From positions 1-18,555 of the forward strand of contig NW_001915151.1 of the NCBI RefSeq assembly GCF_000208925.1: DNA of 18,555 nucleotides. Reading direction: 5' to 3'. This DNA comes from Entamoeba histolytica HM-1:IMSS. Taxonomy: Eukaryota; Evosea; Mastigamoebida; Endamoebidae. Within the stretch, counting starts at the first letter, position 1. Each line of letters starts with the position of its first letter. Shown here piece after piece: positions 8,276 through 17,287 of this stretch. Under the pieces are notes generated by a model. That model worked only from the letters and a program-made list of their open reading frames with translations. It was not told the DNA's origin and did no database searches. The position numbers and the translations under genes are program-made.

Positions 8276-9038
8276 TTTTCCCTTATAAATGAATTAATAT
8301 ATTGAAATTATAATTGACTACAACTTTTCTATTGTTAAACAGTATATCATCAAAAAACAATCATCCACATAAAAACCTTTCTTACGGCGTAATAAAAAAT
8401 GTAAAAAAGTCTTTAAATTAATTATGTCACAAAAGGTTTTTATTTATAAACCTTTGAATTAAATTAAAAGAAATAGGTTGTTAAAATTAAAAATTAGTGA
8501 AAGATTATAAAGAATGTGAAGAATTAAAAATTTTTACTGTTAGTTGTATTTACAATTTGATTTTGTTCATGTTGAGAAATTAACTTTTTTTCATTGTCTT
8601 AGATAATTTTTCTTTTCGTCTAAGGCATAAAGGATGTATTGTGAATTTAAAACACAGTAAAATATTATTTTTTTGAATGAAGAAATTTAATGACTATAAA
8701 ATTAATAAATAAATTTTTCTTTGAAGAATTTGAACATTTTTCTATTTATACTTTATAAGGTACATCATTAACTATATCCTTATTTGTATATTTCAGTATT
8801 TAATACAACATGAGAAGTATAATTTTGAAAAAAAAACATCATGAATAACAAAAAATGAAGATATTTCTTATAGAATTATTTAAAAAGAAATATATATTAC
8901 TAAGAAATGAAGAAAATAAATTCAGCTTTTTTATATTTTTATAATTATAAAATTTTTTATTTTTTTTTTCTTTTTAACAACTAAAAATTAATCTTTTTCT
9001 TTTCAATTAGAAAAAGAGAACTGATTATTTTGGTATTA
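8276..9038. other. Intergenic region between tRNA-Leu and lipid kinase
   Basis: About 760 bp without a gene that I can support. Two small inverted repeats are visible: AAAGGTTT/AAACCTTT (8432-8439 with 8448-8455, 8-nt loop) and CTTAGA/TCTAAG near 8597-8625. The last 40 bp before the kinase ATG contain GAGAACTGA (about 9016-9024), loosely like the GAAC core promoter element of Entamoeba. There is no snRNA or rRNA signature. Confidence 0.4.
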
Positions 9039-10610
9039 ATGGAAAAGCAAAATAAATCTCAATCTAATGAATTTGATTTATATCATTTTTTATTTGAGAT
9101 TTCTATGGATTCATTAGAACCGAAAGAAGTCAGTCAGTTATATAATTTTTCTGAAGAATTATTCATCAAATATTTACCGTTAATTTTATCGTACACTTCA
9201 AGCCAAGATAGAGGAAAATACAAATTTGAATTATTTAAGACATTAATTAAAATAGGGTCTATATCAATGAAAGTATTACTTAGAATAATGATTTTGCACC
9301 ATAATAAAAACTATTGTTTTTGTAAGAGTCATGACTTTCTACAATATATAACATATGAAAGTTCTCAAGAAGAAAAGGAAGAAGTGTTTTCAAAAGAATT
9401 TGAATGTAATTTAGTGAATATGATCATATGGAATAAGAACAATTATAAAGAAATGAAAGTGATTGAAGAAGAATTAAATTATCAATTAGAATGGATTGAT
9501 AAAATGTATTATAACAAACAATGTGAAGGTTCGACACTTTTAGTAACAAATAAGTTAGAAGAAATACGAAATATAACAAATGAAATAGAAATTAAAGAAC
9601 AAGAAATGGTTCAATATAAATGGAGTCTTTTAATAAATCCATATTTTGGAGAAGGTGAATTAAAAGGAATAAGAGTAATGAAAAAGTATTCAACAACTTG
9701 TGCACCAGTTGAATTTGGACTAATAATAAAATTAAATAATAAAATTAAAATAAAAAGAGTTTTGTATAAAAAAGGAGATGATTTAAGAGTTGATTTATCC
9801 GCAGAATTATCATTTCATGTTTTTAATTGTATTTGGAATAAATTTATATTTAAGGCATCTCCTCATATTGTTAATAATGAAGTCATCAAACCATTTGCTG
9901 AAACTTATGACGTTATTCCATTTAATGAAGGTGGTTTAATTGAAATGGTTGGTTGTTCTAATGAAACTCCGTTATGTTTAACTCATACCCAATTAAGTTG
10001 TTGTATTGATGGGAGAACATTTGAATTATATAGTTCAATTCCTTGTAATAAATGTCATCAAATATTAGAAGTATCATCATGGGATTTAAATGATAAAATG
10101 AAATTAATCGCTTCACTTTCAGGTGGATTTGTTGCTGGATTTGTTGTTGGATTAAGAGATCGTCATTTAGAAAATATGAAATTTCATTTATGTACTCATA
10201 GATTTGTTCATATTGACTTTGGGTATATTCTCAATAAAAAGCCATATTTTGATGCAAACAGATTTGCTATTCCAACAGTTATTAGAAATGAATTACAAAA
10301 GACTAAAGTAATAATTGATAATGAAATAATGAATGGATGGGATGCTTTTATTAGTCTTTCAACAATTGGTTATCTTATGTTAAGAAGAAACGTTGGATTT
10401 TTAACGAGAATTATTTCATTATTATTTTCATTTGATGAAAATTTTACTGATGAAGCAATTACCCAATGTCTTTCTCATTCATTTTATTTAACATTAAGTG
10501 AAGCAACTGCAGTTAATACATTAATTGGACATTTACAAGTATTTTCAATTCAAAAGATGATTAAAGACTCACAACATGAAATTTTACGATGGTGTCGTGG
10601 GTTGAATTAA
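9039..10610 (+). CDS. Phosphatidylinositol 3-/4-kinase family protein, short form
   Basis: 523 codons from the first ATG (9039). An in-frame TTG nine bases upstream is not a likely start. The C-terminal 330 residues are a PI3/PI4-kinase catalytic domain: the ATP-binding block VLYKKGDDLRVD (residues about 241-252), YDVIPFNEGGLIEMV (about 290-304), the catalytic loop GLRDRHLEN with D374, R375, H376 and N379, and the metal-binding HIDFG (DFG at 393-395) followed by YILNKKP. All core catalytic residues are present, so the enzyme should phosphorylate the inositol ring of phosphoinositides. Residues about 40-90 could be a shortened helical (PIK) domain; no C2, Ras-binding or FATC region is visible. 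An insertion with CNKCH lies before the catalytic loop, a position that varies between family members. The activation loop does not decide between PI3K and PI4K. The gene converges on the ubiquitin-like gene, with 16 bp between their stop codons. Confidence 0.9.
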   Translation: MEKQNKSQSNEFDLYHFLFEISMDSLEPKEVSQLYNFSEELFIKYLPLILSYTSSQDRGKYKFELFKTLIKIGSISMKVLLRIMILHHNKNYCFCKSHDFLQYITYESSQEEKEEVFSKEFECNLVNMIIWNKNNYKEMKVIEEELNYQLEWIDKMYYNKQCEGSTLLVTNKLEEIRNITNEIEIKEQEMVQYKWSLLINPYFGEGELKGIRVMKKYSTTCAPVEFGLIIKLNNKIKIKRVLYKKGDDLRVDLSAELSFHVFNCIWNKFIFKASPHIVNNEVIKPFAETYDVIPFNEGGLIEMVGCSNETPLCLTHTQLSCCIDGRTFELYSSIPCNKCHQILEVSSWDLNDKMKLIASLSGGFVAGFVVGLRDRHLENMKFHLCTHRFVHIDFGYILNKKPYFDANRFAIPTVIRNELQKTKVIIDNEIMNGWDAFISLSTIGYLMLRRNVGFLTRIISLLFSFDENFTDEAITQCLSHSFYLTLSEATAVNTLIGHLQVFSIQKMIKDSQHEILRWCRGLN

Positions 10611-10626
10611 TTTATTAGATTTTCAT

Positions 10627-11137
10627 TCAATTAATGTTAATTCCTTGTGACTTTAATTGTTGTTTCACAATACTAACAATTTGGTCAGCTTCTGTTTGAG
10701 TTTCAACAACAGGCTTTTCAAGAACTAAATTAATGAGACTAAAATTATTAATAAATGGTATTAAATAACAAACTTTTTCCTTTTGTTGATTCAACTAATA
10801 CCAATGATTGAGGAGTAAAATCAAGTGATTTTAATGTTAACATGTCGTATTTTAATTCCTTATAATAACTATTTCCCTGGACATACTATATATTTATGAC
10901 TTTGTCTTTTCATTTCTTTTGAAATAAGATAAAAAAATAACAAACTTTCTTTTCTGATAATTTTATTTCTTCTGGATTAGCAAAATATAATGCTGCCATA
11001 TGTTGACGAAGTTCACCAACAGTCATGTTTTCATCTACCTCTGTCTCTTCTAATCTATTTAGTTAATATATTAACTTATTTAAATGAAGTAATTCAAACT
11101 CAATAGAATATTTATTATTAATGTAATGAATTTTCAT
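10627..11137 (-). CDS. Ubiquitin-like domain protein, four exons
   Basis: No long ORF exists here, but four minus-strand exons join in frame: 11137-11100, 11054-10946, 10885-10774 and 10724-10627 (TGA). The introns are 45, 60 and 49 bp; all start GTTTG and end in TAG. An earlier TTTTAG inside the last intron would put a stop in frame, so I use the second acceptor. The 118-residue product starts MKIHYINNKYSIELEE, has a helix-like block ENMTVGELRQHMAALYF, and a closing LTLKSLDFTPQSLVLVEST. This beta-beta-alpha-beta order and the MKI start match ubiquitin-like domains. The tail EADQIVSIVKQQLKSQGIN is probably helical. There is no C-terminal GG, so it is not itself conjugated; a UBL adaptor or cofactor is more likely. 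It lies 84 bp downstream of the RasGAP-like gene on the same strand. Exon structure is inferred. Confidence 0.7.
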
Positions 11138-11221
11138 ATTTGATTATTTTTTTACAGATTTATTCTGAAATTTTTTTTTCTTAAAAAAAAAAAGAAATTA
11201 TAATAATCATTTATACACCAT

Positions 11222-12252
11222 TTACACTGAAACTTGTTCTTCAATGCTTTTGATTTGGTTTAGCCTATTAACAGCACTCTTACTAAGGTACGGAATTATT
11301 GAATTAGTATTTTCTAATACCATTTTCTTTATTTCTGAAAAATTGACAGGAATAGACACAAACGAAGTGTCTGAGCTTTTCATTCCGTTCGTAGTAAATA
11401 AATTTATTAACCAATTAGAAATTAGTAAACTTCTTGTTTGAGCAAATCGTTTAAATTCTTTCTTCCATAAACAGTCAACATCATACTGACCATCAAGAAC
11501 CCATTTAAAGATTAATGAAATAGACTGCAAAGTCATACAAACAAATTCTTTATTTTCTTTAGGGATTGTTGTAACAAGAACTGAACAGAGAAATCGTTTA
11601 AGTAATAAATCAGTCAATACATTAGTAGTTTCTCCTGGGAAATATTCAGTAAGTTCAGTCGCTATTTCTGAGATAAATGAAATAAAACTACTAAAAAATA
11701 AGAACAATTCAATGGTATGATATCAAATTAATTAACAAACGATGGGAAATCAATCAAAAGGAGTTTTTTAATAAAATACTTCATTAATTCTTTTAATTTT
11801 TTAAGTTCTTTAGTAGTAACCTTTTGAGAAATATCCATTAAGTTAATATATATTTTATTTTTATTGATTAAAATAATAATTGACTCAGTAAGACTAACAA
11901 ATAATTGTTTGATGTCATATTCCATATATATTCTAATAATTGTATTATAGACAGACTCCCTTTTAAACATTAATTTTACTGATTGTGTCTCTTTCATTTC
12001 TTTTTTAATAACCCATTCTAATAAATCTATCATTCTATTACTTCCAGAAAAGAATTTAAAAAACATTTTTAACTTATTTTCTGTTTCTTGTTCACTTTTT
12101 CCTTTTTCACAAAAAAACTTCAAAACACCAGTAAGAATATCGACATCAGTAGAAAATAATGCCTTAACTGATGAATATTTTTATGTTTTTTTTTATTTAA
12201 TCAGAGAAATGGTATTTCAAACTTCTTCAAATGTAATATATTCATAAGACAT
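11222..12252 (-). CDS. RasGAP-like domain protein, three exons
   Basis: Exons 12252-12223, 12162-11741 and 11690-11222 (TAA) join in frame through introns of 60 and 50 bp that start GTTTGAA and GTTTGTT. The first intron ends TTAAG rather than TAG, so the first exon (MSYEYITFEE) is the least certain part. The second acceptor is TTTTTTAG followed by TAG, so one Ser codon is ambiguous. The 306-residue product has the order of a RasGAP domain: a helix with LLEWVIKKEMKETQSVKLMF, the finger loop FKRES (residues about 76-80), helix YNTIIRIYMEYDIKQLF, and TNVLTDLLLKRFLCSVLVTT (about 174-193) in place of the FLRFxxPA block, then SLIFKWVLDG. RasGAPs speed GTP hydrolysis on Ras. The arginine finger normally follows the Phe; here that position is Lys with Arg one step later. 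The FLRF-PA motif is also altered, so activity is doubtful. Confidence 0.6.
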
Positions 12253-12519
12253 CTAACTTTTAAATATAAGTTATTGTTTATTTTAAGATCATTCGGTTTT
12301 TTTTTTCATTCAAAACTATCTTTTTTGGATTATCCTCAACAAAATAATTTTAATTTTTCAATAAAAAAAGAATATAATGATGTTGTATATAGCAAAAAAA
12401 GTTATAAAATTAAAAAAAAATAATTTAAAGGAATAGAATTTTCAATCAAAAAAACTATAGAGGATAAGAGTAAATTAATAAAGCAATTATTTAAGTATTA
12501 ATAGAAGTAGTTTCTATTG
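12253..12519. other. Spacer between RasGAP-like gene and LINE 3' end
   Basis: AT-rich region, upstream of the RasGAP-like gene and downstream of LINE ORF2 (both minus strand). It presumably includes the short LINE 3' untranslated end and the promoter of the RasGAP-like gene. The sequence TATATTTAAAAG (minus strand, about 12268-12257) resembles the Entamoeba TATA-like element but sits only 4-5 bp from the proposed ATG. No target-site duplication could be paired by eye. Confidence 0.4.
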
Positions 12520-15113
12520 TTAATAGCTCAAGGAGAATAATCCACTCACCGAGTCTTCTTCTTCTAGTATTTCTACTGAGTGTGTTTGGTTGTGATAGAA
12601 GCAGTATTCCATGACATTTATCATGTTTTTTATTACAAGGTTTTTAATTTCTTTCTCGATGTCGATCTCAATTTTTAATTCTTTAATTAATCTAACACTT
12701 TCTTTATTTATTATTCCATTTATTGAAATTACTACTGGAATTATTTTGACATCTTTTAACTTTTCTATTTTCATTAACATATTCTTTAATTCCTTATACA
12801 TATTCCTTTTCTTCCAAATACGTTCAATTAATATTGTGATATTCAACATTAGTCATATCAAATAATAAACTAGTTTTGTTCTTTTTATCTAATACGTATA
12901 TGTCTGGTATTTTGTGATATTGTCATTCACTTTTAGGCATTATTTGTTTGTTCATTATCATAGTGATGTCTTTATATTGGAAGATTGTTTCATATTGTAT
13001 TTTTATATTGATTATTTCATGTATATTTTCTTATTAATCAATATGATAATGCATATATGGTCATATTTTTCTATTTGTGATTTATTATGATAAATACAAG
13101 ATAGTAGAATGTGCTCTACTGTTGTTATCTTGTCTTTACAAAGTGTGTAGTATTTTAATCTTTCATTTTTCTTTATTTTTGTTTTTCTATACCCACAAAA
13201 TATTGCTCCATCTTGCATTTTAGTTAATTGTAGAAGTGAATTTTTCTTAATATTGATTGACTTCCATGCTTTCACTGTAGTAGTTTTATCTACTCCTTTT
13301 GACTCAAATCATTTTCTGAAGTGTCCACTTATTTGATGGGACTTCCATTTTTTGATGTATTTATCATTAACTTCACAGTGGATTATTCCCATTTCTTCAC
13401 TACTTTCCGTCATTATTCTCATTTCATCCATATATAAAGTATGATTTGTTTTTGGGAATTTCTCTTCGATGAATTGAGAAATTACATTCATCTGGATGAT
13501 GAAGAGTAGAGGGGATAAGGAATCACCTTGTAAAATTCCTCTATTTAATTTAATATATCCTAGATATTCATTAAATTTATAACCGATGAATATCTTCCAT
13601 CTAGTCATCATACTTTCAATAATGTCAATGATGACACCCTCTACATTAAAATATTTTAATGATTCAATAACCCATTCGTGGTTTACTGTGTCATATGCTT
13701 TCTTAATGTCATAATATGACTCCACATATTTTGGGTATTTCTCTTCTTTTTGCTGCTTCATCATGTAACTATTAATTATTCCTTCTTTAGCAGCTAAAGA
13801 TTGCAACTTACATCCCAATTGGTTACTACTAATTTTAAATGATTCATTATTCATGTTAAGTCTTCTGTGAATCTTCTCTTTTAATAATGAGGTAAATACT
13901 TTCATAATTACGTTTGTACAACTGATATGACGATAATTAGTTACATCATTCATATCACCTCCTTTGTGGATTAATAAAGTTCTTCCACTTACCATGTCTA
14001 ATGGGATGTTTTCAGGGAAGTTCAACCATTCATTGAAAATATTAAGAATGGCTTCTCTTGATGATGACATCATTTTCCAATAATACCCATATATAGTGTC
14101 TATTCATTGTGCTTTCCAGTTACTTATTTTCATTATACTTGAATTTAATTCATTTATTGTTATAATGACATTATCATAGTTTCTATATCTTTCATTCCAC
14201 AAGGTGATTTGTTTTATTTTCAATTCTCTTTATTTAATATCACCTGTGTTTCATATAACGATTTCCATTATTCTAAAGTAATATCGTTATTTGGGTATAT
14301 TTCATTTTTTGGGTCTTTCTTCCTTATTCTAATTTTCTTGTTAGAATCAAACATGATTTTATTTGTATTGATTCTGATTATTTCATTTTTATTAAATTTA
14401 ATTCTTTATTCATTGTCATCATATATTTTAGGTACTTTATTCTTTCTATTGCTTTGACTTTTATTCCTTCTTCAGAATATTCATTTAATTTCATGATGCA
14501 CTTGATTCTGTACAATTTCATTGACCAAATCTTCTAGTCTATTTATTTTCTTTAGGATTTCTTTTATTTCATCAAATTTATCTCTTATTATTTTATTTTG
14601 GAGATAGAGGTGCATAACCATTGAAATCTTCTTCATATCATCTTGCAGATCCTGCATTCTGCTTCCTGACCATACCCATCTATTATTAATTTCCGTTATT
14701 AGTCGGTCAGTTTCTTTTCTTTTCCAGTAGTAATTAATATTGATACATTTTTCTACTTTCATTTCTTTTACTTTATTGATGAGAGTGTTAAGGTATTCTT
14801 CATCAATTTCTGTAGAGTTATTCTTTAATATGTTGTTTTTTATTATTGAATTACACTCTACTCTTCTTTCTATTATATCATTTACTTTCATTTTAATGTA
14901 TTGTTTAGTACTTTCTTTTATTTTATGTGATATTTTAATATATTTAATATATTCTTTTTCATTATTGACATTGATGTTTGTCACTTTTATTATACTTTCT
15001 ATTTGTTCCCATCTTAATTTCTTATATAATTTCTTATTCAACCAATTAATTGCAAAACAATACAACACTTCAATTAGAATTCTATTTGTTTGTTCTGTTG
15101 TATTTCTTGTCTG
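12520..15113 (-). pseudogene. LINE ORF2 (reverse transcriptase plus restriction-like endonuclease), inactivated
   Basis: Pieces in order on the minus strand. N-terminal block from the ORF1 overlap to 14481 (RILIEVLYCFAINWLNKKL...). A frameshifted segment 14480-14080 with LWNERYRNYDNVIITINELN, NWKAQ-stop-IDTIYGYYWK. RT core 14073-13309: NYRHISC (motif 1), YDIKKAYDTVNHEW (motif A, D122 of this piece), RGILQGDSLSPLLF (motif B), and LYMDEM (motif C, 13434-13423), where the usual second Asp of YxDD is Glu. TGA at 13311-13309 before FESKGVDKTT. The zinc stretch CGYRKTK...YYTLCKDKITTVEHILLSC (13197-13095). The endonuclease IPDIYVLDKKNKTSLLFD (12907-12857, PDX14D intact), then a one-base frame change into IIPVVISINGIINKESVRL and the C-terminus. 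At least four disablements, so no enzyme can be made. Confidence 0.88.
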
Positions 15114-16570
15114 ACTATCATCTCTTGTTTTTTGACAATCAGTGCTTTGCTTTTCTCTTCGATTTCCACTACTGTCTTTTTCATAGGAGTAGTTTCGTTC
15201 ATCTCCATCGTTCCTGATGATGCTTTCCTCAATACTGGTTGTGTATTTATCACAAGTGTCATCGTTTTCTTCTTCTCTAGTTCCTTCTGTGAGATAAAAT
15301 TTTCAATATCATCTTGTTGTTTTGATATTATTTGTTTTTGTGCTTCATTTTCTTTTTGTGTGTTGTCTAATTCTTCTCTTGTTATTTCTGCAATTTCTTG
15401 GTTTTTAATTGCAATTTCTTGATATTCAGAGATTTGTTTTTCTTTATCTCTTATTTCTTTCTTTAATTCTTCAGTGTTTTTTTCTATCATTTCAATCTTC
15501 TTCTCTAATGTGTTTGCATTTTGTTCTAGTATCTTGTTTCTCTTTTTCAACTTTTCAATTTCTTCTTTCATTTCTTCATTTTCTTTTTCTATCTTCTTTT
15601 TATTAGCTTGGATACTTCGGATTTTTTCTTCTTTGTTATTTACTTCTGTGATTTTCTTTCCTTCTATCTCATTTATTTTTCCTTGTAATTTTAAATTTCT
15701 TTCTTCTAATTTTTCATTTTCTTTCTTCATTTCTTCATAATTCGTTTGAATCTTTCTATTTTGTGTTTTCATTTCTGTAATTTCTTCTTCAAATTCTTTT
15801 TTGACTATTTCTTTTGCTTTTCTCATCATTTCTTCTGAAATCGCTTGTTCTTCTTCCATTTTTTCCATGCTGAGTTCTTTAACTTTTTCTTGTAATTCAG
15901 TAATTTGATTTTTAAGTGCAAGTATTTCTTCTTTATCTTTTTCTTCTTCTATCTTTTCTTCTTTATTTTTTGTTTCTTCTTGTATTTTCATTATACTTTC
16001 TGTTTCATTTATTATTCTTGCAATTTTACATCTATCATTCATTTCTTTAATTTGGTTTTTGTTTTTAATTTCTGTTTCTATAGCCTTAATGTCTTTTTCC
16101 TCCCAATCTTTTGTTTTTTCTTTAAACTCTTCTTTCGTCTTTTCAATTATCTTTTTCTTTTTAATTGAATATACTTCTTGAAGAATATCATACCATCTTT
16201 TTCTTTTACCTTCATATTTTTTTAGTATTTCTTCGTATTCTCCTTCATTCCATTCACTTGTTATTCTTTTTATTCTTTCTTGTATCTCATTTATTGTTAG
16301 CCATTTATATTTGTTATTTGTATAATCTTTATTGTTATTGTATTTACCTTGTTTTTTATTTGTTTTTCTTTGAGTCTTTTGTCTTCTAAACCATTTTTCC
16401 TTGGTGTATCGTTTACCTTTATTATTATAATTGTTATGCCATTTATTGCTATTGACATTTCTTTTTTTATTGTATGACCTTAGATTTCTATGTCTTGTTT
16501 GCTTTTCTTTACAAGACCCTAAGGTTTTACACAATAGCCATGGCATTAAAATTTGTTGTATTTCCTGCAT
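15074..16570 (-). CDS. LINE ORF1 protein, basic N-terminus and long coiled coil
   Basis: Intact 498-codon ORF from ATG at 16570. The frame is open 29 codons further up, but those encode hydrophobic low-complexity residues, and the same ATGCAGGAAATACAACAAAT start recurs at 18524. The open frame and this match both favour M at 16570. Residues about 10-100 are rich in Arg, Lys, Asn and Gln (RHRNLRSYNKKRNVNSNKW), suited to nucleic-acid binding. Residues about 100-150 include WLTINEIQERIKRI. From about 170 to 440 the protein is almost continuous Glu/Lys coiled coil, fitting multimerisation. The tail has a Thr/Pro stretch (NTQPVLRKASSGTMEMNETT). In E. histolytica LINEs, ORF1p binds RNA; its length there is, as I recall, about the same. 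ORF1 is uninterrupted while ORF2 of the same element is destroyed. ORF2 overlaps its 3' end in the -1 frame with no ATG in the overlap. Confidence 0.85.
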   Translation of the reverse strand: MQEIQQILMPWLLCKTLGSCKEKQTRHRNLRSYNKKRNVNSNKWHNNYNNKGKRYTKEKWFRRQKTQRKTNKKQGKYNNNKDYTNNKYKWLTINEIQERIKRITSEWNEGEYEEILKKYEGKRKRWYDILQEVYSIKKKKIIEKTKEEFKEKTKDWEEKDIKAIETEIKNKNQIKEMNDRCKIARIINETESIMKIQEETKNKEEKIEEEKDKEEILALKNQITELQEKVKELSMEKMEEEQAISEEMMRKAKEIVKKEFEEEITEMKTQNRKIQTNYEEMKKENEKLEERNLKLQGKINEIEGKKITEVNNKEEKIRSIQANKKKIEKENEEMKEEIEKLKKRNKILEQNANTLEKKIEMIEKNTEELKKEIRDKEKQISEYQEIAIKNQEIAEITREELDNTQKENEAQKQIISKQQDDIENFISQKELEKKKTMTLVINTQPVLRKASSGTMEMNETTPMKKTVVEIEEKSKALIVKKQEMIVRQEIQQNKQIEF

Positions 16571-16584
16571 TGGAAAAGGATCTC

Positions 16585-17287
16585 TAAATAATAAATAATG
16601 AAATAAATAATGAAATAACATATATTTAATTGAATAATAAAATAAATGAAAATACAATATTATTATTCTTTTTATTTTATCAATTTATCATTGTTTCATT
16701 TCATATTTATTATCATTATTATCCTTATAATTTGAATAATAGTGTTATTTGTTATTAAAATAAAATAAAGAATATAATTAAATTTATATTGATTCATCAT
16801 TATTATTCATCATTTCTATTTCATTATTCTTATGATTTATTTTATATTTGAATAAAATAACAAATATTATATTATATTAAAAATAAAATTAAAACAATAA
16901 GAAAAAAAAAATAAAAGTATGAAATGAAATGATATTTAAAATAAATAAGAAAGAAGAAGAAATAAACAAAAGAATAAAATTAAAGAATAAAATTATTACA
17001 AAACAAATATAATGAATGATATATCATTTAATAAGAGATGAAATATCAATTCAACATATTGAAACAAATAAATAATATGAAATAAATTAAAAATGAATTA
17101 TCATAACATATTAATAATTAAATAAATAATGAATGATTTTATTTCATTTCATTCATTTGATATTTCATTCTTTATTTTATTATCATTTAATTTGTTTATT
17201 ATGTATTTCTTATCATTTAAATTATAAAATAAACATTCTTTTTATTCTTTAATAATTCAATTATCTTCTTTCTTTATTTCTTCTTTA
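16585..17287. other. AT-rich spacer between LINE 5' end and LRR gene
   Basis: About 700 bp of A- then T-rich sequence made of words such as AATAAATAATGAAAT. There is no open frame of interest and no RNA gene. It separates the LINE 5' end from the 3' end of the LRR gene. Confidence 0.5.

Larger units (their letters stand above)
12520..16584 (-). mobile_element. EhLINE-like non-LTR retrotransposon, nearly full length
   Basis: A single minus-strand element of about 4.1 kb. Order: short 5' leader GAGATCCTTTTCCA (16584-16571), ORF1 (16570-15074), ORF2 overlapping the end of ORF1 in the -1 frame and running in broken form to TAA at 12520-12522. ORF2 has reverse transcriptase motifs, then a C-x8-H-x4-C zinc motif and PDX14D endonuclease, the R2/R4-type architecture of Entamoeba LINEs. 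Compared with the 2.6-kb copy it lacks the stretch between the YMDE region and VNDKYIKKW, so it has an internal deletion. Element ends are approximate. Confidence 0.9.

Noticed and set aside
12257..12268. TATA-like TATATTTAAAAG upstream of the RasGAP-like gene
   Set aside because: Only 4-5 bp from the proposed ATG, too close for a core promoter with that start; likely chance.
15136..15146. Possible programmed -1 frameshift site AAAAAAC near the ORF1/ORF2 overlap
   Set aside because: The run is in the wrong phase relative to the ORF1 frame for the standard X-XXY-YYZ slip, so I keep it only as a question under the overlap finding.
15090..16389. Plus-strand hydrophobic frames opposite LINE ORF1
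   Set aside because: Antisense of Glu/Lys codons gives Phe/Leu/Ser runs; ORF1 on the minus strand explains the region.
12480..16700. Target-site duplication around the LINE
   Set aside because: I searched the flanks by eye and found no convincing direct repeat; low complexity makes short matches meaningless.
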